From: Rhodobacter sp. CZR27
Lineage (GTDB): Bacteria > Pseudomonadota > Alphaproteobacteria > Rhodobacterales > Rhodobacteraceae
Assembly: GCF_002407205.1 (NCBI RefSeq)
Contig: NZ_CP023548.1
Coordinates: forward strand, 830,501 to 894,500
Length of the DNA: 64,000 nucleotides
Reading direction: 5' to 3'
How positions within the stretch are numbered: the first letter of the stretch is position 1; each line of letters begins with the position of its first letter. Below, one piece after another: positions 36,461 through 45,184 of this stretch. Under the pieces are notes generated by a model. That model saw only the letters and a program-made list of their open reading frames with translations. It did not search any database and was not told the DNA's origin. Both the position numbers and the translations under genes were made by a program.

Positions 36461-37564
36461 GTGGTGGCTTCTACCCAGGACGACGGTTTCGTCGTTTTCG
36501 AACACGTGCAGAAAAGCTACGACGGCGAGACGCTGGTCGTTAAGGATCTCAATCTGACGATCGGCCAGGGCGAGTTCCTGACCATGCTCGGGCCCTCGGG
36601 CTCCGGCAAGACCACCTGTCTGATGATGCTCGCCGGGTTCGAGACCGCCACGCATGGCGACATCCGGCTCGACGGTCGCCCGATCAACACGGTTCCGCCC
36701 CACAAGCGCGGAATCGGGATGGTGTTCCAGAACTACGCGCTCTTTCCGCACATGACGGTGGGCGAGAATCTCTCGTTCCCGCTCGAGGTGCGCGGCATGT
36801 CCAAGCCCGACCGCGAACGCAAGATCAAGCGCGCGCTCGACATGGTGCAGATGGGCGCCTTCGCCAACCGCCGCCCCGCGCAGATGTCCGGGGGCCAGCA
36901 GCAGCGCATCGCGCTTGCCCGTGCGCTGGTGTTCGATCCGGCGCTGGTGCTGATGGACGAACCGCTCGGCGCGCTCGACAAGCAGCTGCGCGAGCACATG
37001 CAGTTCGAGATCAAGCACCTTCACGAAAGCCTCGGCATCACGGTGGTTTATGTCACCCACGACCAGGGCGAGGCACTGACCATGTCGGACCGGATCGCCG
37101 TGTTCAACGACGGCCGCATCCAGCAGCTTGCCCCGCCGGACGAACTTTACGAGCGACCCCGCAACAGCTTCGTGGCCAGCTTCATCGGCGAGAACAACCG
37201 CCTTCCCGGCACGGTCGAGGAGATTGCCGAAGGCCGCGCCCTTGTCCGGCTGGAGACGGGCGAGCTGATCGACGCAACCCCCGTAAACGTGTCCCGCAAG
37301 GGCCAGAAGACTCTCGTTTCGATCCGCCCCGAACGGGTCGAATACAAGCCCGAGATGCTGCCTCCGAACGCCCACCTCATCGATGCCGAGGTGATGGAGT
37401 TCATCTACATGGGCGACATCTTCCGCACGCGCCTGCGGGTGGCCGGCTCCGAGGAGTTCGTCATCAAGAGCCGCAACACGCTGGGGCAGCGCATGCTGCA
37501 GCCCGGCGAGAAGATCCGGATCGGCTGGGCACCCCAGGACGCCCGAGCGCTCGATCCGCTTTAA
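36461..37564 (+). CDS. ABC transporter ATPase, spermidine/putrescine (PotA) type
   Basis: The 367-aa ATPase starts at GTG 36461 after GGGGAG. It has Walker A GPSGSGKTT, Q-loop VFQNYALFPHMTV, signature MSGGQQQR and Walker B LVLMDEPLGALD, and the H-loop THDQGEAL. A C-terminal TOBE-type regulatory domain follows residue 240. Walker and TOBE layout match PotA-like import ATPases. The next three genes encode the binding protein and two permeases, so the operon is complete. The true substrate could be a polyamine or a related cationic compound. Confidence 0.92.
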   Translation: MVASTQDDGFVVFEHVQKSYDGETLVVKDLNLTIGQGEFLTMLGPSGSGKTTCLMMLAGFETATHGDIRLDGRPINTVPPHKRGIGMVFQNYALFPHMTVGENLSFPLEVRGMSKPDRERKIKRALDMVQMGAFANRRPAQMSGGQQQRIALARALVFDPALVLMDEPLGALDKQLREHMQFEIKHLHESLGITVVYVTHDQGEALTMSDRIAVFNDGRIQQLAPPDELYERPRNSFVASFIGENNRLPGTVEEIAEGRALVRLETGELIDATPVNVSRKGQKTLVSIRPERVEYKPEMLPPNAHLIDAEVMEFIYMGDIFRTRLRVAGSEEFVIKSRNTLGQRMLQPGEKIRIGWAPQDARALDPL

Positions 37565-37637
37565 CTCCGTGTAAACGGATCTGCCGCAGCCTGCGGCCAA
37601 GAAAAAAGCACAGACGCAAAACCAGGGAGACTGTCAG

Positions 37638-38714
37638 ATGAAGAAGGCCCTCATTCTGTCCACCGCCTTGACGGCAGTGGCATGGTCCGCCGCTGCGGAA
37701 GAGGTGAAGGTGATGTCGTGGGGCGGCGCCTACACGACAAGCCAGGTCGAGGCGTTCCACAAGCCGTTCACCGCGGAAACCGGGATCACCGTGGTCTCGA
37801 TCGACGCGGACAACCCGGCCACGCCGCTCAAGGCGATGGTCGAGGCGCAGAACGTCAGCGTTGACGTGGTCGACGTGAACACGTCTGATGCCGTGCGGCT
37901 CTGCGACGAGGGCCAGCTTGAGGAGATCGATCCGGCGATGCTGCCGCCGGCGCCCGACGGCACCCCGGCGACCGATGACTTCCTGCCCGGCGCCTTGAGC
38001 GAATGCGCCGTGGGCAACATCGTCTATTCGACGGTCGTGGCCTATGACGAGACGAAGTTCCCGGGAGAGAAGCCGGCCACCATCGCCGACTTCTTCGACA
38101 CGACGAAGTTCCCCGGCAAGCGCGCCATGTGGAAGAGCGCCAAGACCACGCTCGAGATGGCGCTGATGGGCGACGGTGTCCCGGCGGCCGAGGTCTATGA
38201 CATGCTCTCGACCCCGGAAGGCGTCGACCGTGCCTTCGCCAAGCTCGATTCGATCAAGAAGGACCTGATCTGGTGGGAAGCCGGCGCCCAGCCGGTGCAG
38301 CTTCTGGCGGATGGCGAAGTCACCATGACGACGGCCTACAACGGCCGGATCTTCGCGGCCGCCGTGTCCGAGAACAAGCCCTTCGTGACGATCTGGGACG
38401 GCCAGGTCTATGAATACGACCTGTTCGTGATCCCGAAGGGCGCGCCGAACCTCGAAGGCGCCAAGAAGTTCGTGGCCTTCGCGACCGGCACGCAGCCGCT
38501 GGCCGATCAGGCCAAGTGGATCAGCTACGGTCCGGCGCGCAAGTCCTCGGGTCCGCTCGTCGGCCTCTATCAGGACGGCAAGACCGAGATGGCGCCGCAC
38601 ATGCCCACCGCCGAGGCGAACCTGAAGAACGCGCTTCCCTCGTCCTATGAGTTCTGGGTCGATCACGACGCGGAACTGGAAGAGCGCTTCAACGCCTGGC
38701 TGGCGTCGAACTGA
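37638..38714 (+). CDS. Periplasmic binding protein, PotD/PotF type
   Basis: The 358-aa protein has a signal peptide (MKKALILSTALTAVAWSAAA). It matches extracellular solute-binding family 1 polyamine binders: EVKVMSWGGAYTTSQVEAF at the N-terminus, VGNIVYSTVVAYDETKFPG, and the C-terminal WISYGPARKSSG. The usual acidic amine-contacting residues cannot be assigned with certainty. A strong AGGGAG lies upstream. A terminator-like hairpin right after it may let this subunit be made in excess. Confidence 0.9.
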   Translation: MKKALILSTALTAVAWSAAAEEVKVMSWGGAYTTSQVEAFHKPFTAETGITVVSIDADNPATPLKAMVEAQNVSVDVVDVNTSDAVRLCDEGQLEEIDPAMLPPAPDGTPATDDFLPGALSECAVGNIVYSTVVAYDETKFPGEKPATIADFFDTTKFPGKRAMWKSAKTTLEMALMGDGVPAAEVYDMLSTPEGVDRAFAKLDSIKKDLIWWEAGAQPVQLLADGEVTMTTAYNGRIFAAAVSENKPFVTIWDGQVYEYDLFVIPKGAPNLEGAKKFVAFATGTQPLADQAKWISYGPARKSSGPLVGLYQDGKTEMAPHMPTAEANLKNALPSSYEFWVDHDAELEERFNAWLASN

Positions 38715-38724
38715 TCCGGACCCG

Positions 38725-38747
38725 GGCGCGCCTTCGGGCGCGCCTTT
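38725..38747 (+). terminator. Intercistronic hairpin after the binding protein gene
   Basis: GGCGCGCC (38725-38732) pairs with an identical GGCGCGCC (38737-38744) around TTCG, followed by TTT. Stable hairpins at this place in ABC import operons often attenuate expression of the permeases and protect the upstream mRNA. Confidence 0.7.
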
Positions 38748-38765
38748 CCTGACGAGAGGGCTAAG

Positions 38766-40040
38766 ATGGCCGAAGCATCCGCAGATCTTGCCGCCGGAGG
38801 TGCCGCGCGCCTTACCACCGCGGACGGGCGCCCGCTGAAAGGCGCACTGGCCCGTGCCCAGTCCCGCGCCCGACGGCGCGCCTTCCTTCTGGTGGCGCCG
38901 CTGCTGCTCTTCGTCGTCGTGACGTTCATCATTCCGATCGGGCAGATGCTGCACCGCTCGATCCACAACGACGGCTTCTCGAAGAACATGCCGCTGCTCA
39001 GCCAGTGGTTCGCCGAGACCGAGCCCGGCACGCCGCCGGACGAGGCCGCCTATGCCGCGCTGGCCGCCGACCTCAAGGCCGCGGCCGAGGCCAAGACGGT
39101 GGGCGTGGTCGGCACGCGGGTGAACTACGAGATGCCCGGCACCCGCTCGCTCTTCACCTCGACCGGCCGCAAGGCCAGGAATTTCGAGCCGCCGTTCCAG
39201 CAGGCGGTGCTGGATGCGGACCCGAAATGGGCCAATCCCGCGCTCTGGGGCACGATGCGGCAGGTCTCCCGGGCCTATTCGCCGAACTTCTTCCTCGCCG
39301 CCGTCGATCTGGCGCGCGACAACGAGGGCAACATCATCCGCGCGCCCGAGGACCGGCGCGTCTACATGATGCTGTTCGAGCGCACCTTCATCATTGCCGG
39401 GCTGATCACCTTCCTCTGCCTGCTGCTCGGCTTCCCGATCGCGCATCTTCTGGCCACGCTGCCGCTGCGCACGTCGAACCTGCTGATGATCTTCGTGCTT
39501 CTGCCGTTCTGGACCTCGCTACTGGTGCGGACGACCTCGTGGATCGTGCTGCTGCAGGGGCAGGGGGTGGTCAACAACGCCCTTGTCGCGACCGGGCTGA
39601 TCTCGGACGAGAATCGCATCCAGATGATCTACAACCAGGCCGGCACGATCATCGCGATGACGCATATCCTGCTGCCGTTCATGATCCTGCCGCTCTACTC
39701 GGTGATGCGGCCGATCCCGCCCACCTATGTCCGCGCGGCGCGATCGCTTGGTGCGTCTAGCTGGACCGCCTTCCGCCGGGTCTACCTGCCGCAGACCCTG
39801 CCGGGGATCGGTGCGGGCGCGCTGCTCGTCTTCATCCTTGGCGTCGGCTACTACATCACGCCCGCGCTGGTCGGCGGCGCCTCGGGGCAGCTGATCTCGA
39901 ACCTCATCGCCTTCCACATGCAGGACAGCCTGAACTGGTCGCTCGCCGCGGCGCTGGCGGCGGTGCTGCTCGGCCTCGTGCTGATCCTCTACTGGCTCTA
40001 CGACCGGCTGGTCGGCATCGACAACCTGAAGCTGGGCTGA
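38766..40040 (+). CDS. ABC transporter permease, PotB type
   Basis: The 424-aa membrane protein has an unusually long N-terminal part: a first helix (about residues 40-60), then about 140 residues of soluble sequence, before the five-helix permease core. The EAA loop is YVRAARSLGASSWTAFRRVYLPQTLPG. Typical PotB proteins are near 290 aa, so the periplasmic loop is enlarged, as in some alphaproteobacterial polyamine-type permeases. ATG 38766 is preceded by GAGAGGG. Confidence 0.9.
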   Translation: MAEASADLAAGGAARLTTADGRPLKGALARAQSRARRRAFLLVAPLLLFVVVTFIIPIGQMLHRSIHNDGFSKNMPLLSQWFAETEPGTPPDEAAYAALAADLKAAAEAKTVGVVGTRVNYEMPGTRSLFTSTGRKARNFEPPFQQAVLDADPKWANPALWGTMRQVSRAYSPNFFLAAVDLARDNEGNIIRAPEDRRVYMMLFERTFIIAGLITFLCLLLGFPIAHLLATLPLRTSNLLMIFVLLPFWTSLLVRTTSWIVLLQGQGVVNNALVATGLISDENRIQMIYNQAGTIIAMTHILLPFMILPLYSVMRPIPPTYVRAARSLGASSWTAFRRVYLPQTLPGIGAGALLVFILGVGYYITPALVGGASGQLISNLIAFHMQDSLNWSLAAALAAVLLGLVLILYWLYDRLVGIDNLKLG

Positions 40041-40102
40041 GGCCCGGCTTCCCTGCCCTTCCCGGGGGGCGCACCGCCCCCCGCCACAGGAGACCCCGCC
40101 CG

Positions 40103-41011
40103 ATGGCTCTTCCCGTCTACGCAAGCCCGCTCGAGCGCATCTGGTATTACACCTATCGCGTCCTCTGCGGCCTGATCTTCCTGTTCCTGATCGCGCCGAT
40201 CCTGATCGTCATTCCGCTCAGCTTCAACGTCGAGCCCTACTTCACCTTCACCGAGAAGATGCTGTCGCTCGACCCGACGGGATATTCGCTGCGCTGGTAC
40301 GAGACGCTCCTGACCTTCGGCATGTCCAATCCCGGCGCCGCGCGTGACAGTTCCTGGTGGCTCGACGTCTGGAACAACGCGGCCTGGGTGCGGGCGGCAA
40401 AGAACTCCGTGATCATCGGCGTGGCCTCGACCATGGTTGCGACCGTGCTCGGGACCATCGCGGCGCTGGGACTCTCGCGGCCCGAGATGCCGTTCCGCCG
40501 CGCCATCATGGCGATCCTGATCTCGCCGATGATCGTGCCGATCATCATCACGGCGACGGGCCTGTTCTTCTTCTACTCTTCCACCGGCCTTGCGGGCAGC
40601 TACGTTGGCATCGTGCTCGCCCATGCCACGCTGGGCATCCCCTTCGTCATCATCACCGTGACGGCGACGCTGGTGGGCTTCGACCGCTCGCTGACCCGTG
40701 CAGCGGCCTCGCTGGGGGCGAGCCCCACCACGACCTTCTTCAAGGTGACCATGCCGCTGATCCTGCCCGGCGTGATCTCGGGCGCGCTGTTTGCCTTCGT
40801 GACCTCGTTCGACGAGGTGGTCGTGGTGCTCTTCGTGGCCGCGCATGACCAGCAGACCATTCCGCGCCAGATGTGGAACGGCATCCGCGAGCAGATCAGC
40901 CCGGCGATCCTGTCGGTGGCGACCATCCTCGTCGTCATTTCGGTCGCGCTTCTCGCCACGGTCGAGCTTCTGCGCCGCCGCTCGGAACGGCTGCGCGGCG
41001 TCACCGGCTGA
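40103..41011 (+). CDS. ABC transporter permease, PotC type
   Basis: The 302-aa membrane protein has six predicted helices and the EAA loop LTRAAASLGASPTTTFFKVTMPLILPG. It pairs with the preceding permease. The periplasmic segment between helices 1 and 2 includes FTEKMLSLDPTGYSLRWYETLL, typical of the PotC group. The gene ends the operon; a strong terminator follows at 41035. Confidence 0.92.
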   Translation: MALPVYASPLERIWYYTYRVLCGLIFLFLIAPILIVIPLSFNVEPYFTFTEKMLSLDPTGYSLRWYETLLTFGMSNPGAARDSSWWLDVWNNAAWVRAAKNSVIIGVASTMVATVLGTIAALGLSRPEMPFRRAIMAILISPMIVPIIITATGLFFFYSSTGLAGSYVGIVLAHATLGIPFVIITVTATLVGFDRSLTRAAASLGASPTTTFFKVTMPLILPGVISGALFAFVTSFDEVVVVLFVAAHDQQTIPRQMWNGIREQISPAILSVATILVVISVALLATVELLRRRSERLRGVTG

Positions 41012-41034
41012 CGACGCGAAAGCCGCCTTCGGAG

Positions 41035-41066
41035 GGCCCGCCCGCGTCGCCGAGGGCGGGCCTTTT
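41035..41066 (+). terminator. Terminator of the ABC transporter operon
   Basis: GGCCCGCCC (41035-41043) pairs perfectly with GGGCGGGCC (41054-41062) around a ten-base loop and is followed by TTTT. Confidence 0.88.
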
Positions 41067-41102
41067 CATGCGCCGCAGCCTGTGAAATCGGGGCTTTTGC
41101 GG

Positions 41103-41131
41103 TTGACTCTGGCGGCATCCCCGGTAAAAGG
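41103..41131 (+). promoter_or_regulatory. Candidate promoter of rpmG
   Basis: TTGACT (41103-41108) and AAAAGG (41126-41131) are 17 bases apart, 57 bases before the rpmG start. The -35 matches consensus well and the -10 poorly. Confidence 0.4.
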
Positions 41132-41187
41132 CGGGCCTCAGGGATTTTTGCGGGGGGCGTCTGCCCGCCGACTGCAGGAGAGAAACC

Positions 41188-41355
41188 ATGGCGAAGCCGA
41201 CGACGATCAAGATCCGGCTGAACTCGACGGCGGGCACCGGGCACTTCTACGTGACCAAGAAGAACGCCCGCACCATGACCGACAAGATGGTCGTGAAGAA
41301 ATACGACCCCGTCAAGCGTGAGCATGTCGAATATAAGGAAGGCAAGATCAAGTAA
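41188..41355 (+). CDS. rpmG: 50S ribosomal protein L33
   Basis: The 55-aa protein starts [20 protein letters not shown] and ends [17 protein letters not shown], the L33 pattern of alphaproteobacteria. The cysteine pairs of zinc-binding L33 forms are absent, so this is the zinc-independent type. GCAGGAG lies seven bases before the ATG. It is transcribed alone, between two terminators. Confidence 0.97.
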   Translation: MAKPTTIKIRLNSTAGTGHFYVTKKNARTMTDKMVVKKYDPVKREHVEYKEGKIK

Positions 41356-41381
41356 GATCTGCCTTTCCGGTCCGCGGACGA

Positions 41382-41403
41382 GGCCGTGCCCGAGGGCGCG
41401 GCC
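41382..41403 (+). terminator. Terminator of rpmG
   Basis: GGCCGTGCC (41382-41390) pairs with GGCGCGGCC (41395-41403), with one T-G pair, around CGAG and is followed by TTC. It lies 26 bases after the rpmG stop. Confidence 0.6.
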
Positions 41404-41425
41404 TTCTGCATTTGAGGGCCGCCGC

Positions 41426-41914
41426 ATGGTTGCTTCCGACATCCGCCTGCGCCCCGCGCGCCCGGCCGACCTCGCGGCGGTCGATGCGCTGTTCGCGCAC
41501 AGCTATGCGCGCCTCCTGCGGGCCGACTATCCTCCCTCGGTGCTGGTAACGGCGGTTCCGCTGCTGGCGCGGGCGCAGCCGGCGCTGCTCGCCTCGGGAC
41601 GATACTGGCTGGCCGAGGGACAGGACGGGATCCTCGGCGCGGGCGGGTGGAGCCTGCGCGCGCCGGGGCAGGGCGAGATCCGGCACCTCGTCACCCATGC
41701 CTCCCGCATCCGCGAGGGAATCGGCACGGCCATCCTGCGGCGGGTGATCGACCAGGCGCGCGAGGCGGGCGTCACGAGGCTCGACTGTCTCGCGACCCGG
41801 ACGGCGGTGCCCTTCTACGAAAGCGTCGGCTTCCGGCGCCTGGGCGAGGTGGAGGTGCCGCTTCGCCCCGGGATCGGGTTTCCGGCCGTGCGCATGGTTC
41901 TGGGAGCGGAATGA
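41426..41914 (+). CDS. GNAT-family N-acetyltransferase
   Basis: The 162-aa protein has the GNAT acetyl-CoA loop in the IREGIGTAILRRVIDQA region and the C-terminal VPFYESVGFRRLGEVEVPL block. The N-terminal IRLRPARPADLAAVDALFAHSY is typical of the fold. The substrate cannot be predicted. Start ATG 41426 follows GAGGG. It lies between rpmG and a bidirectional terminator. Confidence 0.85.
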   Translation: MVASDIRLRPARPADLAAVDALFAHSYARLLRADYPPSVLVTAVPLLARAQPALLASGRYWLAEGQDGILGAGGWSLRAPGQGEIRHLVTHASRIREGIGTAILRRVIDQAREAGVTRLDCLATRTAVPFYESVGFRRLGEVEVPLRPGIGFPAVRMVLGAE

Positions 41915-41916
41915 AA

Positions 41917-41942
41917 AAGGGCCGGTCGATCGACCGGCCCTT
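41917..41942. terminator. Perfect 26-bp palindromic bidirectional terminator
   Basis: Bases 41917-41942 form an uninterrupted palindrome with 13-base arms starting AAGGGCCGGTCGA. Five A (41914-41918) lead in on the left, giving a U-tract for the minus strand, and TTC ends the right. It separates the GNAT gene from the convergent Bax1-I gene. Confidence 0.85.
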
Positions 41943-41964
41943 CGTCTGCGGCGGGGAACTGCGA

Positions 41965-42705
41965 TTACTCGCGGTTGCCCATGAACTGCAGCAGGAACAT
42001 GAACAGGTTGATGAAGTCGAGGTAGAGCTGCAGGGCGCCCATGATGGCCGCCTTGCCCAGCCACTCGGAATCCGCCATCTGCGCATGCTGGAGGTAGGTG
42101 TTCTTGATGTTCTGCGTGTCGTAGGCGGTGAGGCCTGCGAAGATCAGCACGCCGATCACCGAGATCGCGAAGGCCAGCGCCGACGAGGCGAGGAAGATGT
42201 TCACGATCATCGCCACGATCAGGCCGACCACGCCCATGATCAGGAAGGTGCCGAAGCCCGACAGGTCCTTCTTGGTCGTGTAGCCGAACAGCGACAGGCT
42301 CGCGAAGGCGATCGCCGTGATCAGGAAGGTCTGCGCGATCGACACCCCGGTGAAGGCCACGAAGATCCAGCTGAGCGACAGGCCCATCACTGCCGCATAG
42401 GCGTAGAAGAACAGCTGCGCTGCCGCCTGGCTGAGGCGGTTCAGCACCGCGCCGAAGGCAAAGACCATCACGAGAGGCGCGAACATCACGATCCAGCCCA
42501 GGATGTTCGGGCTCATCGTCACCGGGTCGCGCAGAAGCGAGAACAGCTGATCACTGGTGCCCACGGCCCAGGCCACACCGCCGGTCAAGAGCATCCCGAC
42601 CGACATCAGCCCGTAGACCTTGTTCATGTGGGCGCGAAGGCCCTCGTCGATCCTGGCCGCCCGGGCGCCTGCGCCGACCGAACGAACCGTGCCATACTCA
42701 GCCAT
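41965..42705 (-). CDS. Bax1-inhibitor-1 family membrane protein
   Basis: The 246-aa protein has seven predicted membrane helices and the family motifs LFGYTTKKDLSGFGTF and the C-terminal GLTAYDTQNIKN with its conserved aspartate, near the proposed pH-sensing site. In bacteria the family (YbhL/YccA-like) is thought to form Ca2+-leak channels or to modulate FtsH. Start ATG 42705 follows GGAGAG. It ends against the bidirectional terminator. Confidence 0.92.
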   Translation of the reverse strand: MAEYGTVRSVGAGARAARIDEGLRAHMNKVYGLMSVGMLLTGGVAWAVGTSDQLFSLLRDPVTMSPNILGWIVMFAPLVMVFAFGAVLNRLSQAAAQLFFYAYAAVMGLSLSWIFVAFTGVSIAQTFLITAIAFASLSLFGYTTKKDLSGFGTFLIMGVVGLIVAMIVNIFLASSALAFAISVIGVLIFAGLTAYDTQNIKNTYLQHAQMADSEWLGKAAIMGALQLYLDFINLFMFLLQFMGNRE

Positions 42706-42815
42706 CTGATGCTCTCCATGTTGTTCAACTGGGTGCCCCGCGAATGGGCACCGATTGACGCCTATATTGGAAAGCCGCCCCCGCAGTTCAAGGATTTCCG
42801 ACCGTGGCCGGGGGC

Positions 42816-42831
42816 GAAAGCCGTGGCTTTC
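42816..42831 (-). terminator. Short hairpin after the DUF1127 gene
   Basis: GAAAGC (42816-42821) pairs with GCTTTC (42826-42831) around CGTG, directly downstream of the DUF1127 stop on the minus strand. No long T-tract. In R. sphaeroides another DUF1127 mRNA yields small RNAs from its 3' UTR (recalled), so this 3' end deserves attention. Confidence 0.4.
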
Positions 42832-42835
42832 CGTC

Positions 42836-43066
42836 TCAGCAACGCCAGTTCGAGGGCACGTCCCAGATCGGACGCATCGCCTCGGCCTCGGCCTCGGCCG
42901 GGGTGACGCCGACATCGGCCAGCAGATGCGGATCGAGCTGCGCCAGCGCCTGGCGCTGGCGGCGGGCGGCCAGGCCGAGGCGGAGCGTCGCGACAAGGCG
43001 CTGAACGCTGCCGCCCGTCTGCACGCCGCGGGTCGCAAGGCGAGCGGTATGAATCGAGGCAAACAT
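42836..43066 (-). CDS. DUF1127 small basic protein
   Basis: The 76-aa protein has the arginine-rich N-terminal and middle parts (LVATLRLGLAARRQRQALAQ) and the DUF1127 core LDPHLLADVGVTPAEAEAEA, ending RPIWDVPSNWRC. Members are known as small RNA-binding or stress/phosphate-linked regulators (CcaF1 in R. sphaeroides). AAAGGA lies seven bases before the ATG. A hexanucleotide repeat (GCCTCG, three copies near 42880) encodes the Glu-Ala run. It is divergent from a LysR regulator, suggesting control by it. Confidence 0.88.
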   Translation of the reverse strand: MFASIHTARLATRGVQTGGSVQRLVATLRLGLAARRQRQALAQLDPHLLADVGVTPAEAEAEAMRPIWDVPSNWRC

Positions 43067-43189
43067 GATCTGTCCTTTCCGTGATCGGTTCCGCGATGGG
43101 CGGGTCCCTCCCGCCGCTTGATCGTTATGCCAGAATCGTTCACATTTGGAAAATGAATGCTTTTGACTTGAACCATCAGGAACGATGAT

Positions 43190-44134
43190 ATGCCCCGCAA
43201 CCTCGACCTGACCGCCCTGCGCTCCTTCGTGGCTGTTGCCGATGCGGGGGGCGTGACGCGCGCCGCGGGCTTTCTGAACCTCACGCAGTCCGCGGTCTCG
43301 ATGCAGATCAAGCGGCTCGAGGAGACGCTGGATCTGGCGCTGCTCGACCGCTCGGCCCGCAAGGTGACGCTGACGGCGGCGGGCGAGCAGCTTCTGGGCT
43401 ATGCAAGGCGGATGCTGGCGCTGAACGACGAGGTGTTCGGCCGCCTGACCCATGACGACTACGAGGGCGAGATCGTGCTCGGCGTGCCGCACGACATCGT
43501 CTATCCCGCGATCCCGCAGGTGCTCCAGCGGTTCGCGGCCGAGTTTCCGCGGATGCGGGTGACGCTGCTGTCCTCCTACACCCGGAAGCTTAAGGCGCAG
43601 TTCGCCCGCGGCGAGTGCGACGTGATCATGACCACCGAGGATACGGTCGAGCCGGGAGGCGAGACGCTGGTGGAGCTTCCGCTGGTCTGGGTGGGGGCGC
43701 CGGGCGGGCAGGTCTGGAAGCACCGGCCGCTCCGGCTGGCCTTCGAGCCGAACTGCATCTTCCGCATGGGCGTGCAGTCGGCACTCGACGATGCCGGCAT
43801 TCCCTGGACGATGGCCGTCGAATCCGACAGCTCGCGCACCATCGAGGCGAGCGTGAGCGCGGATCTCGCCGTGCATGTCTCGCTGGCCGGCGCCGAGCCG
43901 CGCTACATGGAGCGGATCGTCCATGGCGGCCTGCTGCCGGATCTCGCGACCAGCAAGGTGAACCTTTACGTTGCTGATCCGGCGCACAGCCCGGCCGTGG
44001 CGGTTCTTGCCGACCTGATCCGACGCTCCTACGGCCCGCAGGCTGCAGCGGCGCAGGCGGTGCCTGCCGCGGGGCGCCCGGCACCAGAGGGGGCACCGGA
44101 CGAGGGTCCGCTCAAGGTCAGGCGCCGGGCGTGA
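43190..44134 (+). CDS. LysR-family regulator
   Basis: The 314-aa protein has a winged helix at residues 5-65 (LTALRSFVAVADAGGVTRAAGFLNLTQSAVSMQIKRLE) and a periplasmic-binding-like effector domain (EGEIVLGVPHDIVYPAIPQVL). An unusual low-complexity Ala/Pro/Gly tail (about 285-314) follows the effector domain. It is divergent from the DUF1127 gene across 123 bases, where LysR-type sites would be expected. Its end overlaps the quinone oxidoreductase by 17 bases. Confidence 0.92.
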   Translation: MPRNLDLTALRSFVAVADAGGVTRAAGFLNLTQSAVSMQIKRLEETLDLALLDRSARKVTLTAAGEQLLGYARRMLALNDEVFGRLTHDDYEGEIVLGVPHDIVYPAIPQVLQRFAAEFPRMRVTLLSSYTRKLKAQFARGECDVIMTTEDTVEPGGETLVELPLVWVGAPGGQVWKHRPLRLAFEPNCIFRMGVQSALDDAGIPWTMAVESDSSRTIEASVSADLAVHVSLAGAEPRYMERIVHGGLLPDLATSKVNLYVADPAHSPAVAVLADLIRRSYGPQAAAAQAVPAAGRPAPEGAPDEGPLKVRRRA

Positions 44135-45083
44135 TCACCACCTTGCCGGTCGCCTGACGGCTGCGGAGCAGGTCCAGCCCTTCGGCCGCGCGGTCGAGCG
44201 GCAGTTCGTGGCTGACGTGGGGCTTCAGGCTGCCGTCGGCCAGCCAGTCGAGCAGCGTGGCAAGGCTGCGGGTCAGCACGTCCGGCGCGAAGGTCAGGTA
44301 GCCGCCGAAGTAGAGGCCGATCACGCTGAGGTTCTTCACGAGGAGCAGGTTGGCGGGGATCTGCGGCACGTCTCCGCCCGCGAAGCCGATGGCCAGAAGG
44401 CGCCCCTCGGGACGCGACGCCCGCAGCGCGGCGTGGAAGCCCGGACCGCCCACGGTGTCATAGGTCACGTCCACGCCGCCAAGGTCCTTCAGGGCCGCGC
44501 GCAGGTCCGGCGTGTCGCTGTCGATCGTCTCGTGCGCGCCGGCGGCCCGGGCGATCGCGAGGCGGTCGGCACCGCGCGCGCTGGCGATGACCCTCGCCCC
44601 CATCCTTCGGCCGATCTCGACCGCGGCCAAGCCCACCCCCCCGGCCGCGCCGGTCACGAAGAGCGTCTCGCCGGGTTGCAGGCGGGCGCGATGGTCCAGC
44701 GCGAGGTGGCCGGTGCCATAGGCGATCTGGAAGGCTGCCGCGTCGCGGAAGCCGATGGCCTCGGGAAGCGGCAGGCAGCGCTCGGCGGGCCAGCAGCCAT
44801 AGTCGGCCAGCCCCCCGCTCGACCCGAAGGCGGCCACGCGGGTGCCGGGCGCGGGTCCGGCCACGCCGGGACCGAGGGCATCCACCACCCCGGCGACCTC
44901 CATGCCGAGCGTCAGCGGCAGGGGAGGACGCTCCTGATAGCGGCCGTCGATCATCAGCAGGTCGGCGAAATTCAGCGCGCAGGCCGTGATGCGCAGGCGG
45001 ATTTCCCCCGCCCTGGGGTCCGGCAGCGGAACCTCCGCCAGCGTGGGAACATGTCCGAAATCACTCAATCGAAAGGCGCGCAT
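44118..45083 (-). CDS. Zinc-independent quinone oxidoreductase (MDR family)
   Basis: The 321-aa protein has the MDR fold: N-terminal GroES-like half and NADPH-binding half with GAAGGVGLAAVEIGRRMGARVIA. The quinone-oxidoreductase pattern NFADLLMIDGRYQERPPLP is clear, and it lacks zinc-binding cysteines. Likely reduces enals or quinones with NADPH. The start MRAFRLSDFGHVP (45083) is family-typical; a longer frame upstream has no support. The promoter lies in the AT-rich region that follows. Confidence 0.88.
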   Translation of the reverse strand: MRAFRLSDFGHVPTLAEVPLPDPRAGEIRLRITACALNFADLLMIDGRYQERPPLPLTLGMEVAGVVDALGPGVAGPAPGTRVAAFGSSGGLADYGCWPAERCLPLPEAIGFRDAAAFQIAYGTGHLALDHRARLQPGETLFVTGAAGGVGLAAVEIGRRMGARVIASARGADRLAIARAAGAHETIDSDTPDLRAALKDLGGVDVTYDTVGGPGFHAALRASRPEGRLLAIGFAGGDVPQIPANLLLVKNLSVIGLYFGGYLTFAPDVLTRSLATLLDWLADGSLKPHVSHELPLDRAAEGLDLLRSRQATGKVVITPGA

Positions 45084-45169
45084 CTGGCGGTGTCTTGTGC
45101 TTTCTGGGGCGGAAACGGAGGCCAGACTTGACCATTCGCAGGCCCGTCGCGCCAGAGTTTTCCCTATCC

Positions 45170-45184
45170 TTTGCGAAATGCAAA
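45170..45184. promoter_or_regulatory. TTTGC-N5-GCAAA dyad
   Basis: TTTGCGAAATGCAAA is a perfect inverted repeat with a five-base spacer, followed downstream by repeated GCAAAA words. TTTGC/GCAAA half-sites resemble targets I recall for short-chain acyl-CoA-responsive ScfR regulators such as PccR of R. sphaeroides. It lies about 90 bases before the quinone oxidoreductase start on the minus strand. Confidence 0.4.

Noticed and set aside
42880..42905. Hexanucleotide repeat (GCCTCG, three copies) as a phase-variation tract
   Set aside because: Six-base units do not shift frame and the copy number is small. It simply encodes the Glu-Ala run of the DUF1127 protein.
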